NCBI GenBank assembly: GCA_026391835.1
Contig: JAPLDF010000008.1
Location: 1 to 64,000 of the forward strand
Source of the DNA: Bacteroidota bacterium
GTDB taxonomy: Bacteria > Bacteroidota > Bacteroidia > Bacteroidales > FEN-979
Direction of reading: 5' to 3'
Length of the DNA stretch: 64,000 nucleotides
The notes under the pieces are model-generated. The model saw only the letters and a list, made by a program, of their open reading frames with translations, did no database searches and had not been told where the DNA came from. Both the position numbers and the translations under genes were made by a program. Below, piece after piece: positions 16,310 to 24,393 of the stretch. The number at the start of each line of letters is the position of its first letter. Positions within the stretch are counted from its first letter, which is position 1.

Positions 16310-17848
16310 TCATCCGAAATATTCCTTATAGGCTTCTTCGATGATTTTTACCTCTTTCTCCGTGATGGCTGCAAATTCTTTTTCTCTGGCTCTTTGGGAG
16401 AACCTGCCGTTGTTTTGAGATAAAAGCCTTATTAAAAGTGCAATGGTTTTATCCGGCATCTGGAAACGATCGTCCAGCCATACTTTCAATGCGTCATATT
16501 TTTGCAGATAGGCCACTTCACCGGGAATGATGGTGTTGATCGTATAATCAACGCATTCAAATAAAAATTCAGTTTGTACCGTGGCATCAAAATACCGGTA
16601 GTAATCCAGGGTGTCGTTCAGAACCTCCACATTGTTTTTAGGGGTCTTCTTCCATTGAATAAAATCAAGTATGGGATACGAATAAGATTCCAATACATTT
16701 CGGTAATCTGAAATACGTTCCAGGATGGCAGCAGAAACTGGAAAAATAATGCCTTGCGGGGTAAATTTCATCGTCATCAATATGTGATGAATCAAATATC
16801 GATGCAGCCTTCCATTGCCATCAACAAACGGATGAATAAATACGAATCCAAAAGCAATCAGGGCTGCCGTTAGAACTGGATCGAAAGATGCAGACTCCAT
16901 TTGCCGGGCAGATTCCAGCAATCCTCCCATTAGTGGTTCAATATCCTGCCATCGGGCAGAGATATGTTCGGGAACAGGCTCACCGGTAGTACGGTCGTGT
17001 TCGCCAATAAAGCCGCCTTCGGTACGATACCCCATTTGAACAAACCGGTCGTCATCAATGACTATTTGTTGCAGCCTGAGCAGTTCTTCCTTGCTCATGG
17101 GTTTGCTTCCTGCCTGGCCGATGGCTTTACCCCACCGGACAGCCCTGTTTTGGGTGGGGTTTTCGCCTTCAATCGTAAAGGTTGCTTTTGAATCTTTCAG
17201 CAACAGGAATGCCGACGTACGCAGCAAAATATCTTTATGCACACCACTGATTGCCACACTTGTTTTATCGGCAAGGTTCTCTGCAATATAATGCTCAAGT
17301 TTGGCGGTTTTATGAATGAGCGGACAAAAGTTAACATTCCCTGCCAGGTTGTTCTTAATCCGGTGCCGGTTTGAATTGATACTTTTGGGGCTCGCGTATT
17401 GTTGCTTTTCATCTAACAGTGGAATGTAATTTCCTTCCCGCAGATCGGGAACTTGTAATGACTTCTGCATAAGCCATTCATAAAGAAACCAGATTCTCCG
17501 GCTGTACCGGCTCTGCGGTTCCCTGGCAATCCATTCTTCAATAGCAGTTGGTTGCAGCTTTTCAAACAGTTTTTTAAAAAACAGCAGGTTGACCCCTTCA
17601 TATTTTAAGGCAAAAACAAGATGTGCATACAGGTTTTCTTCAGGCTGGTGCCTTGGTGTTAAAACAAGCCAGCCGTCTGTCTTATATTGTCTGCGCTTTT
17701 TGCTTATCAGCGCCAATCGCAATGGGATTGGTACAGAAAGTTTGAGGGCATCTATTATTGCGCCATAACCGACTAACTTTCCTTGTTCAGGTGCTGATAT
17801 TCCGTGAAAAGCACTTATTTCCAGTGAAATATTCTTACTATTCGCCAT
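16310..17848 (-). CDS. Fic-domain protein with N-terminal inhibitory motif
   Basis: This 512-residue Fic protein has the complete active motif HPFVDGNGRLHR (about residues 339-350), where the His acts in transfer of AMP or a related group to a target hydroxyl. Upstream, T-F-T-I-E-G fits the (S/T)xxxE(G/N) inhibitory helix of class II Fic proteins, whose Glu blocks productive ATP binding. The N-terminal 150 residues are a separate region of unknown fold, and the C-terminal 50 (TIALLIRLLSQNNGRFSQ) resemble a winged helix. It starts at the ATG at 17848. Directly upstream, and overlapping the first codons, is an array of GTGAA-n-TTCAC-like boxes that suggests autoregulation. A hipA relic lies upstream on the same strand. 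Confidence 0.88.
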   Translation of the reverse strand: MANSKNISLEISAFHGISAPEQGKLVGYGAIIDALKLSVPIPLRLALISKKRRQYKTDGWLVLTPRHQPEENLYAHLVFALKYEGVNLLFFKKLFEKLQPTAIEEWIAREPQSRYSRRIWFLYEWLMQKSLQVPDLREGNYIPLLDEKQQYASPKSINSNRHRIKNNLAGNVNFCPLIHKTAKLEHYIAENLADKTSVAISGVHKDILLRTSAFLLLKDSKATFTIEGENPTQNRAVRWGKAIGQAGSKPMSKEELLRLQQIVIDDDRFVQMGYRTEGGFIGEHDRTTGEPVPEHISARWQDIEPLMGGLLESARQMESASFDPVLTAALIAFGFVFIHPFVDGNGRLHRYLIHHILMTMKFTPQGIIFPVSAAILERISDYRNVLESYSYPILDFIQWKKTPKNNVEVLNDTLDYYRYFDATVQTEFLFECVDYTINTIIPGEVAYLQKYDALKVWLDDRFQMPDKTIALLIRLLSQNNGRFSQRAREKEFAAITEKEVKIIEEAYKEYFG

Positions 17849-17992
17849 TGGTCGTGAAAATTACGTATGCCAAATTTAGGTGAAAAACACTTACATCTCG
17901 TGAAATTCACTTATTATTCATTATATTTTGTGAATATTACTTATACATTGGCAGAATGAATTTGAGCCAGATATAAAGTGAAAATTCTATCG
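17824..17992. promoter_or_regulatory. Array of six operator-like boxes upstream of the Fic gene
   Basis: Near-identical 15-bp boxes start at 17824, 17854, 17880, 17900, 17930 and (weaker) 17978. Examples are GTGAAATTCACTTAT, GTGAAAAACACTTAC and GTGAATATTACTTAT. The consensus is GTGAAnWTYACTTAY with a dyad GTGAA-n-TTCAC. Spacings are 30, 26, 20, 30 and 48 bp. The array covers the Fic start codon and its expected promoter, so a bound repressor would block expression. Confidence 0.65.
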
Positions 17993-18061
17993 TGTCCGGT
18001 CAAGTCAACAGCATTTATCTGAGTGCCGCCATCGATGTATAATCTTCAAAATGTTTGATGA

Positions 18062-18417
18062 TTAAAGTATCCTCAAAATTTTGAGCCTTGTTTCCAACAA
18101 ACCATGGTATTTTTCTTTCATTTCATTTGACAGGAAGCTATGATCTGTCAATTCCTTCCATTTTGGAACACTTACGGAGATTGATTCAAGGACTTTGTCA
18201 ACACTCTTTGTGGTCAGTTCGCATCTTTCCATGCCAAAATAGTTGACCAGGATGTTGCGGGTCAGGTGTTTCTTCTTCCCTTTAAGAGGCAAAGCAATTT
18301 CTTCATCCTGTTCCTTATATTCTATGGTCGAATTGACAAGGTCGTAACATGGCGACAGTGTTACTTTCCCCTGTTCTGTCAAACCGTTTGATGAAGTAGG
18401 TAAGCGTGTGGTCTTTT
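18062..18417 (-). pseudogene. hipA: HipA-type kinase toxin relic with internal deletion
   Basis: Two pieces of a HipA-like serine/threonine kinase are joined. The 5' piece, read from about 18417, gives W-S-K-D-H-T-L-T-Y-F-I-K-R-F-D-R, the conserved segment around the first kinase lobe of HipA. It is followed immediately, in a different frame, by G-K-V-T-L-S-P-C-Y-D-L-V-N-S-T, the HipA C-terminal region, which then continues normally to the stop (106 codons in that frame). In intact proteins these parts are separated by about 85 residues including catalytic residues, so an internal deletion with frameshift has inactivated the gene. No hipB-like antitoxin gene is visible. The adjacent operator array might derive from such a locus. 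Confidence 0.7.
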
Positions 18418-18464
18418 GACCAGATTAAACCGTGTTATGTCCGGTAGTTGTTTCGGTTCGTCTG

Positions 18465-18896
18465 TCAATCGCGTCTTGGGTCAAAGTCCACCATCCATTC
18501 AATACCATATTTGTCTCTGAACATTCCGAAATATGAACCCCAGGGGCTGTCAGCAATAGGCATTTCAATTTTCCCGCCTGCCGAAAGTCCATTAAACAAT
18601 TTGTCTGCTTCTTCCTTACTTTCTGCACTGATTGAAATTTTACTTCTGTTTTCGTTTTCATTTACTTTTCCTAAAATTTCAGGAACGTCACTTGCCATTA
18701 ACACATTATTTTTACCTATAGGCAAAGCAATGTGCATGATTCTATTTGCTTCACTTTCAGAAACAGGATGTCCGGGGCTTGAAAAATCGCTGAAACGGGA
18801 TACCATTGCGAATTCTCCGCCAAAAATTGATTTGTAAAATGTAAATGCTTCTTCTGCATTTCCGTTGAAGTGAATGTAAGGATTTATGTGTGCCAT
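18465..18896 (-). CDS. VOC-family protein, PhnB-like
   Basis: The 143-residue protein belongs to the vicinal oxygen chelate superfamily, PhnB-like branch. It opens INPYIHFNGNAEEAFTFYKSIFGG, the family signature of the first beta-alpha-beta-beta-beta unit, and ends WGSYFGMFRDKYGIEWMVDF, the second. PhnB-like proteins are small cytoplasmic dimers, mostly without an assigned reaction. Metal ligands cannot be assigned confidently by eye. A second VOC gene lies 36 bp upstream on the same strand, so the two are probably co-transcribed. Confidence 0.9.
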   Translation of the reverse strand: MAHINPYIHFNGNAEEAFTFYKSIFGGEFAMVSRFSDFSSPGHPVSESEANRIMHIALPIGKNNVLMASDVPEILGKVNENENRSKISISAESKEEADKLFNGLSAGGKIEMPIADSPWGSYFGMFRDKYGIEWMVDFDPRRD

Positions 18897-18932
18897 ATTA
18901 TTTTCTATTTACGCTGTTAAAATTAATTCAAT

Positions 18933-19352
18933 TTATCCGTTTGGTTGTTCGGTTGGAAATTTAGTAACATCCATATAGAAAATTTCCCATGTGTGTCCGT
19001 CAAAATCTTCAATAGTTCTTTGTTGCATAAAGCCATAATCTTTCATTTCGCTTGGCTCTGTACCACCTGCATCAAGTCCGTTGGTTAAAATCCTGTTCAC
19101 TTCATCAACACTGTCCACCGACAGGGAAAAAAGTCCTGCCAAAGTTGATTTGGTGTCTGCAATGGGTTTGGTGGCAAAGGTTGCAAATTTTTCGTGTGTC
19201 ATAATCATTACAAAAATGTTTTCACTCCAAACCATACATTTTGCCGTGTCGTCTGAAAATGTGGGATTGTTTTCAAATCCTAATGCAGTATAAAAGTCCA
19301 AAGATTTTTGCAGGTCTTTTACTGCTAAATTGATAAAAATTTGTTTTGCCAT
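18933..19352 (-). CDS. VOC-family protein, glyoxalase-like
   Basis: The 139-residue VOC protein starts MAKQIFINLAVKDLQKSLDFYTALGF, a standard glyoxalase/bleomycin-resistance-like first module, and ends TIEDFDGHTWEIFYMD, the second module with the usual D-x-x-G-x-x-W-E metal-binding strand. The substrate is unknown. It heads a two-gene unit with the PhnB-like gene. A 12-codon copy of its own 5' end is found at 33591-33626, cut exactly at an element terminus, so a second copy of this gene once existed. Confidence 0.9.
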   Translation of the reverse strand: MAKQIFINLAVKDLQKSLDFYTALGFENNPTFSDDTAKCMVWSENIFVMIMTHEKFATFATKPIADTKSTLAGLFSLSVDSVDEVNRILTNGLDAGGTEPSEMKDYGFMQQRTIEDFDGHTWEIFYMDVTKFPTEQPNG

Positions 19353-19375
19353 ATTATTAAAATTTAGATGTAACG

Positions 19376-19495
19376 TTAATTTGAATTTTGCTTTTTCTGT
19401 TTGTCGCTGGACACACTGACCGGAGAAACATTTGAGGCTTTTATCCCTTTGATGGCCAATATGCTGACCAGAACGATGATTGCTGTAAATCTCAT
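19376..19495 (-). pseudogene. 5' fragment of a paralogue of the 543-aa gene (34121)
   Basis: Reading from the ATG at 19495 gives M-R-F-T-A-I-I-V-L-V-S-I-L-A-I-K-G-I-K-A-S-N, clearly related to the start MRFAVIIVLITIFSINGVKASN of the 543-residue protein at 34121-35752. Homology stops there. The following bases resemble a collapsed element end (TGGACACACTGACCGGAG on the plus strand at 19408), then a short unrelated tail leads to a stop. The upstream 90 bp, with its A+T-rich promoter region, are also similar between the two loci. Only signal peptide and promoter remain. Confidence 0.75.
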
Positions 19496-19620
19496 TATCG
19501 TTGGATGAAAATCTGCAGTAAAAGTAAAAATATTTTATATGTGTTTAGACTGAATATAAATAATAATAGTTAAATAATGTTAACAATCATACCTGAACAT
19601 GGAAAGATTTGACCCCTGAC

Positions 19621-19853
19621 TGTAGGCACGCCGGCCGGATCGTCCACATGATGACCATTCTCTTTGACCACGATGTTTTCGATGGTGCCCCGATGGCCAG
19701 GTTTATACGTGATTTGTCAAAAAACCTTAAAACCGGGACAGGGTTGTAATTGGAGTTCTTATTCACCATGCTTTGGATACGCCGGACGGCCCTGGCCATC
19801 CGGGGCAGTACAAAACCACTACCAGGTGGTGGTCATTTGATCTGCTTTGTCCG
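19621..19853. repeat. 127-bp family element enlarged by a gene fragment, copy 8
   Basis: The left end TGTAGGCACGCCGGCCGGAT with CGTCCAC and the right end GGTGGTCATTTGATCTGC with TTTGTCCG match the two ends of the element. The centre is replaced by about 150 bp containing the 3' end of an E2-type acyltransferase gene. It ends five bases from the stop of the hydrolase gene at 19859. Confidence 0.5.
19651..19749 (+). pseudogene. C-terminal relic of a 2-oxoacid dehydrogenase E2-type acyltransferase
   Basis: The 32-codon frame reads MTILFDHDVFDGAPMARF and ends GTGL before a TAA. This matches the C-terminus of lipoyl acyltransferases, including the HxxxDG active-site motif (H-D-V-F-D-G) and the usual short tail. 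The remaining roughly 400 residues are absent. The same relic is present at 25322, 5.7 kb away, with about 90 percent identity over 145 bp including the sequence after the stop. It has no function as it stands. Confidence 0.65.
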
Positions 19854-19858
19854 GGTCA

Positions 19859-20962
19859 TCATTGAGCATCGGCAAATGTGATTGTGCCGTTCAGGACATC
19901 ATTCGCCAAAATCTCTTTAACTTTTTGAGGCTCTTCAAAAAGTGGACTGTGAGCGGATTCATAAAATGAATAAAATCCTTTTACCGGTGCCTGCAATTTT
20001 GCCAGGTAAGCCCTAGACAGATCATGGTTTACTGTTAAATCGTATTTCCCGCTGAAAAAATAGACCGGTATTTCAAGTTTTGGCACCCTGGCAGGGATAT
20101 TGGTTTCGAACAATTCGTCAATGAGTCCTGTTTTTTTGATGAATGAAAATTTCGATCGCCAGATATTTATTTTTTCCCGGATCGTGTAGGCTTTGCACAT
20201 CCAAACCGGAATAAAAACACCTTTCAGAACCGATTTCATGTTGCGCATTGTTCCGATACCGAGGTCGTGCATCGATGCGTCGCGAATGGGTGATTTATAA
20301 AAAGGCACGATGTACCGCGAAGCGTCATTGACCGGGTATTTCCTCAATCCGGCCAGAGCCTTTTTATTTCCGCTGGCCATGTATTGCCCGGTCATGTATT
20401 TGTAGGCGATTTTTTCTGATTCCGCCTGTTGTGTGATCTGTGCCATGCCAACGTAGGCAAAATAGAGTTGTGGCGCCCTGGCAGCTGCCATGATCGCAAA
20501 GGGAGTCCCCCCTGAATGTGCCATGATATAAATTTTCTCCTTATGGAACCGCACCCGTAAATAGTTGGTAACTTCAATGGCATCCGAAGCAAGCTGATCG
20601 AAATTCATGCTTTCTGATGTAACTTCAGGAGTATAGGAAAGTCCGCCGCCTCGTTGCTCCCAGTAACAAACTGTAAAATGATCTTCCAGGCCGGGTTTGT
20701 ATTTTTCAAAAAGGAAATAATTCGGGAAAGCGGGGCCTCCATGGATGTATAGCATTACCGGATTATACTTGTTTTTTCCCCGGATGAACATGCCCTGCAT
20801 GATACCGCCGGCTTTTATGAAGGTTTTTTCCGAAATGCTTCCCTGGATGGTTTCTCCCCTGTCATTCAATAAAGGCCCTGGTTTTCCCTGGCTGTTGACC
20901 AGCAACACAATTGTAAGGATAAGAATACCGGTTAATAAAACGGTCGGTACAATGCAAATCAT
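19859..20962 (-). CDS. Membrane-anchored alpha/beta hydrolase (prolyl aminopeptidase-like)
   Basis: The 367-residue protein has an N-terminal hydrophobic anchor (VPTVLLTGILILTIVLLV) and then an alpha/beta-hydrolase domain. YIHGGPAFP is the HGGP oxyanion segment of proline iminopeptidase-like enzymes, and W-E-Q-R-G-G-G is the following family motif. AHSGG is the nucleophile elbow (unusual, as the family normally has G-x-S-x-G/W). GKYDLTV probably holds the acid and ESAHSPLFEEP the His. Substrate is unknown, and activity is likely outside or at the membrane. It is the last gene of a minus-strand unit with the two PD40 genes upstream (55 bp gap). Similar hydrolases are often annotated in Bacteroidota without a defined role. 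Confidence 0.85.
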   Translation of the reverse strand: MICIVPTVLLTGILILTIVLLVNSQGKPGPLLNDRGETIQGSISEKTFIKAGGIMQGMFIRGKNKYNPVMLYIHGGPAFPNYFLFEKYKPGLEDHFTVCYWEQRGGGLSYTPEVTSESMNFDQLASDAIEVTNYLRVRFHKEKIYIMAHSGGTPFAIMAAARAPQLYFAYVGMAQITQQAESEKIAYKYMTGQYMASGNKKALAGLRKYPVNDASRYIVPFYKSPIRDASMHDLGIGTMRNMKSVLKGVFIPVWMCKAYTIREKINIWRSKFSFIKKTGLIDELFETNIPARVPKLEIPVYFFSGKYDLTVNHDLSRAYLAKLQAPVKGFYSFYESAHSPLFEEPQKVKEILANDVLNGTITFADAQ

Positions 20963-21017
20963 TGCGAAACAATTTTATTCAAAGTTCTTAAAATTGACCT
21001 GGTTTTCATCATCTCTT

Positions 21018-22472
21018 TTATTCGATACAGATCTTTCTGGTAACAATGTCATGATCTAGAAACACTTTGACCAGGTACAGGCCCCTGCGTTTATCTGCAA
21101 GATTAAGTAGGGCGGAATTTATAAATGTTGTTTTCAGAATTACTTCTCCTTCAAAATTAATGATTTCAACCATTGTCGTTTTCCCGGGTAATGTCCCTAA
21201 CCTTATATTTATCAACCCATTTGCCGGATTCGGAAAGATCATGACTTTTTCAGACTGCCCGTTTTCCTGATCAATTGAAACGGGGTTATCTACCGTGATC
21301 TTCAGGTTTGTTGAAGCAGCCGCCCCGGCAGTATCGGTTGCTGTAACCCTGATATTCAAAGTCCCGGTTACTTCAGGGGTGCCGGTGAATACTCCTGCCA
21401 GGGTATCAAACGTTAACCACGCAGGCAAAGGGCTTCCATTGGTCAGCTTTGCCCCGTAGGTGAGGGTGTTGTTGCCGTCATCATCCACGAAGGTGCTGTC
21501 GGGAATTGTAAAAGTGAACAGCTCTCCTTTAACAGCCGGCTGGTCAGGGATCGGGTTTCGTACATAGGGTGTGAAATTGGTATACCGGAGACTGTCAATG
21601 AGGTCATCTGCTTTAATCCAGTAAATATCAGCCGCTGCACCCGGATCCCAGCCAGCCGGCCTGCTGAAAAAGTAATATTTGCCATCGGGACTTATATAAG
21701 AACCATATTCTATCGCAGTTGTATTGATGGATGGCCCCAGGTTTTTAGGATTGGTCCAGCTGCCGTTCCTGTTATAACTGATGTACTGGTCTGCCTGTTC
21801 GTAACCGTCGGAACGAATTGAGGAGAAAATGATATAACTTTCATCCGGGGCAATAAAAGGATCGTATGCGCCGTCCTGTTCCGTGTTATGTCGATTGATC
21901 GCGACGTCAAGTTTTTCGACGGTAGAATAATTCCCGTTTTCAGGCACTGAGCGATACAGGTAACCGTCAGGATTTTCGCGCATTGAACAAAAATAGAGGG
22001 TCCCGTCGAGGGATGTGGCCGGGTGATACTCTTCAGCGCCCGTATTGACCGGCGATGCAAGTAAAACCGGTGTTTGCCATGCCTGGTTTACACGTGTCGA
22101 CATCAGGATGTTTGCAAAGCTGGTAAAAAACATGTGGAGACTGTCGGGGGAAAAAAATGGTTCGATCGGGCGGCTGTTTGGTATGAAATAAGCAGGTACG
22201 GGGGCCTTCCAAAAACCGCTGTAAAAATCGGTGTACAGGATCTGGAACGTATTGTTTATGCCAATGCCGATTAAACACTCTTCATTGTTCGGGGAATAAA
22301 CCATTTTCGTCTCTCTCCTGTTGGGAAGAGAGATGGTGCCCGGCGCAAATACGATGGCGGAATCTCCCGGGGGGGCCTGTCCTAAATACAGGCTGTCGGC
22401 GGGGATTGTTTGAGAAGAGACAAAACTTCCGAAATACAACATGGAGATAAGGATGACGACGAACTTTTTCAT
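21018..22472 (-). CDS. PD40 propeller T9SS cargo protein with Ig-like domain
   Basis: The 484-residue protein has a signal peptide (MKKFVVILISMLYFGSFVSSQ), then YLGQAPPG and a PD40/TolB-like propeller to about residue 290 with blades such as APDESYIIFSSIRSDGY and SPDGKYYFFSRPAG. Residues 297-400 are a cadherin-like putative Ig domain (NTLTYGAKLTNGSPLPAWL ... ATDTAGA). The tail from about 411 is a T9SS sorting domain (FPNPANGLINI ... GLYLVKV). It is related to the genes at 14351 and 22499 and lies 26 bp downstream of the latter in the same unit. Surface localisation is expected. A binding role is inferred because no catalytic motif is seen. Confidence 0.87.
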   Translation of the reverse strand: MKKFVVILISMLYFGSFVSSQTIPADSLYLGQAPPGDSAIVFAPGTISLPNRRETKMVYSPNNEECLIGIGINNTFQILYTDFYSGFWKAPVPAYFIPNSRPIEPFFSPDSLHMFFTSFANILMSTRVNQAWQTPVLLASPVNTGAEEYHPATSLDGTLYFCSMRENPDGYLYRSVPENGNYSTVEKLDVAINRHNTEQDGAYDPFIAPDESYIIFSSIRSDGYEQADQYISYNRNGSWTNPKNLGPSINTTAIEYGSYISPDGKYYFFSRPAGWDPGAAADIYWIKADDLIDSLRYTNFTPYVRNPIPDQPAVKGELFTFTIPDSTFVDDDGNNTLTYGAKLTNGSPLPAWLTFDTLAGVFTGTPEVTGTLNIRVTATDTAGAAASTNLKITVDNPVSIDQENGQSEKVMIFPNPANGLINIRLGTLPGKTTMVEIINFEGEVILKTTFINSALLNLADKRRGLYLVKVFLDHDIVTRKICIE

Positions 22473-22498
22473 AATGTGGAAAATTTGGTTTTAATGGA

Positions 22499-23578
22499 CT
22501 ATTTTTTTATATGGCATGTGTCCGATCTTATCAATTTTCCCTCCATATCCGTTAACTCAAGAAGGGTATTTTTATAAGTGGAGGCATCAAACAGAATATT
22601 TACCCTGGGATTGGCCGGGTTCGGGCGGATTTGAATATTATGTTTAAAGGCTGGAGGGACGGGGGATAAAACAGAATTTTTCAGGCTGTCGATGATGAAG
22701 GCAGACGCCCAGTAAATATCCATGCTGGTTCCGTTTTCACGTGTAAAAAAGAGATATTTTCCGTCGGTTGTTACCCGGGGACCGTATTCCTCGCCCATTG
22801 TATTGATATCGGCGCCCATATTGACAGGATCTGTCCATGAACTGTCCGGTTTCATAAAACAAATCCACAAATCCCATCCCCCGTGTCCGCCTGCCCTGGT
22901 TTCAGAAGTAAAGATCATATAACGCTCATCAGGCGCCATATATGGTTCCGATTCGCCCGGACCTGTCTGAATGATATTCCCCAAACTTTCAACCTGTGAA
23001 TAGACACCCCCGGCAAGTTTTGACCTGTACAGAATAGAACCTCCGGTTCCACCTCCTCGAAGGGATTTAAAATATAATGTTCCGTTATTTGTGACACAGG
23101 CGGAACCATCTGCTGCACCGGAATTCACGGGTGAATCCAGGTGAACCGGAGTTGTCCGGGTTGAATCCGGTGTCCGGTCAGCCAGCCAGATATCGGTACC
23201 GGATGATGGCGGACGGGTTGATGTAAAAAATTGCCTGTTTCCGTCAGGTGAAAAAGATGATTCCCAATTGATGTAATTATTTACTGAAAAACAGGCCGTA
23301 TCAACTGCGGTCCAGGTTCCGTTCACCTCCCGGGTATGTAATATTTTTCCGGAAGTCCAGGCTGCATTTACAACGGAGAAAAACAACTCTTTCCCGTCCG
23401 GTGAAAAGGTGGGATACGTTTCTCGCCTGTTATCAAGTGAAATTATGCCGGGGGCGAATTTCTGAGGTATATTCCCCGGAGCGGGTTGTCCCAGGTATGA
23501 ACTGTCTGAACAGATTGTTCGTGACAAACCAGCATTTAATATTGTCAAAAATGCAACTGTACACAGGACTGATTTCAT
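22499..23578 (-). CDS. PD40 propeller protein with truncated T9SS tail
   Basis: The 359-residue protein has a signal peptide (MKSVLCTVAFLTILNAGLS), YLGQPAPG and a PD40 propeller with blades like SPDGKELFFS and APDERYMIFTSETRAGGHGG. The C-terminal sorting domain begins normally (RPNPANPRVNILFDAS) but ends after ELTDMEGKLIRSDTC, lacking the final roughly 35 residues with the GxY and terminal Lys motif. No continuation is visible in the other frames before the next gene begins at 22472. The tail was therefore probably lost by a small deletion, and the protein may be secreted poorly or not anchored. It is first in a three-gene unit. Confidence 0.82.
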   Translation of the reverse strand: MKSVLCTVAFLTILNAGLSRTICSDSSYLGQPAPGNIPQKFAPGIISLDNRRETYPTFSPDGKELFFSVVNAAWTSGKILHTREVNGTWTAVDTACFSVNNYINWESSFSPDGNRQFFTSTRPPSSGTDIWLADRTPDSTRTTPVHLDSPVNSGAADGSACVTNNGTLYFKSLRGGGTGGSILYRSKLAGGVYSQVESLGNIIQTGPGESEPYMAPDERYMIFTSETRAGGHGGWDLWICFMKPDSSWTDPVNMGADINTMGEEYGPRVTTDGKYLFFTRENGTSMDIYWASAFIIDSLKNSVLSPVPPAFKHNIQIRPNPANPRVNILFDASTYKNTLLELTDMEGKLIRSDTCHIKK

Positions 23579-23902
23579 GTTTTTTTCTTTGAATTGAACA
23601 AGAAGAACGGCGAAAGGATCATCGCCGGGAAAATGCTGATGATGGTCGGAATGCGGAAAAAAATCAGCGTCATAATAAAATCATGTTAGAGCTTGCAAAG
23701 GAATATCGCAATACATATATAAAGAAATCAAATCTATAAATCCATCAAAATTTCCTGTAAGTAATGGCAATATCGTGGTGAATCAACCCTGTGCATTTCT
23801 TATATCCGCCACAGGATTCCTCCTGGCAACCCGGATGGTTTGCCGGTTCACGGCGATCAAGGAAAAGACCATGGTCAGTCAGACACGCCAATGGTTATGG
23901 CT
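23579..23902. other. Gene-free spacer
   Basis: No reading frame here resembles a known protein. A stretch around 23850-23885 (GGTTCACGGCGATCAAGG, CATGGTCAGTCAGACACGCC) may be a heavily decayed piece of the 127-bp element family. Otherwise nothing is seen. Confidence 0.4.
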
Positions 23903-24026
23903 GGAGGCTGTCTCAAAAGCATGAAACCTTATTTCACCGCGAAGACGCCAGGACGCAAAGAATTGATTATCAATAATTTTATTCTTTGCGTCTTCGCGGT
24001 GAAATTTAACTTTTGAGACAACCTCC
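23903..24026. repeat. 124-bp long inverted repeat (GCGTCTTCGCGGTGAA type)
   Basis: The arms GGAGGCTGTCTCAAAAG (23903) and CTTTTGAGACAACCTCC (24010) are inverted copies. Inside them TTTCACCGCGAAGACGC pairs with GCGTCTTCGCGGTGAAA, and CGCAAAGAAT with ATTCTTTGCG, around a short A+T loop. The whole could form a stem of about 50 bp. Related GCGTCTTCGCGGTGAA palindromes are common as dispersed repeats in many environmental bacteria. It lies just before a frameshifted gene. Confidence 0.85.
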
Positions 24027-24051
24027 TTCTGAGCCACAGGATCCTTCCCTC

Positions 24052-24386
24052 ATGAATAAGTTTATCCTCTTCGCTGCGATTATTGTTTTTGCTATAGCCC
24101 GTGCTGCTGCCCAGGCAGGCATCAATTCCGACAACAGCACCCGAATTCTTCGGCAATGCCCGATGTAAAATCTGAAATCAAAGGCTTGCTTATACCCCGG
24201 ATGACCACCGGCCAGATCCGGTTAATCCCGAGCCCGGAAAACGGACTGCAGGTATATTGCACGGATAACGGCAAATTGTATATTTTCGTCAGCAGTTCCG
24301 GCCAGTGGAAGGAAGTTGCTTATGGACCAACACTGGTCATCAGCGACGACTGTTTCTGTTCTTTTACCAATGAAGGCTCCTTATAA
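24052..24386 (+). pseudogene. Frameshifted surface-protein gene of the GINSDNST family
   Basis: The ATG at 24052 opens a signal peptide (MNKFILFAAIIVFAIARAAAQ) and then AGINSDNST, as in the intact gene at 63608. A single missing base near 24142 shifts the frame, giving a premature stop. The other frame continues with SAMPDVKSEIKGLLIPRMTTGQ and ENGLQVYCTDNGKLYIF. The gene ends at 24386, much shorter than complete relatives (about 250-430 residues), so the 3' part is missing too. It converges on the DUF1566 gene at 24394. Confidence 0.8.
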
Positions 24387-24393
24387 TGCAAAT

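Noticed and set aside
16169-16423. 84-codon frame reading through the element at 16173
   Set aside because: Similar peptides (STFRHF ... NELLSD ... QGG) arise from the other element copies only because the DNA is repeated. The frame runs into the Fic gene and is not conserved as protein.
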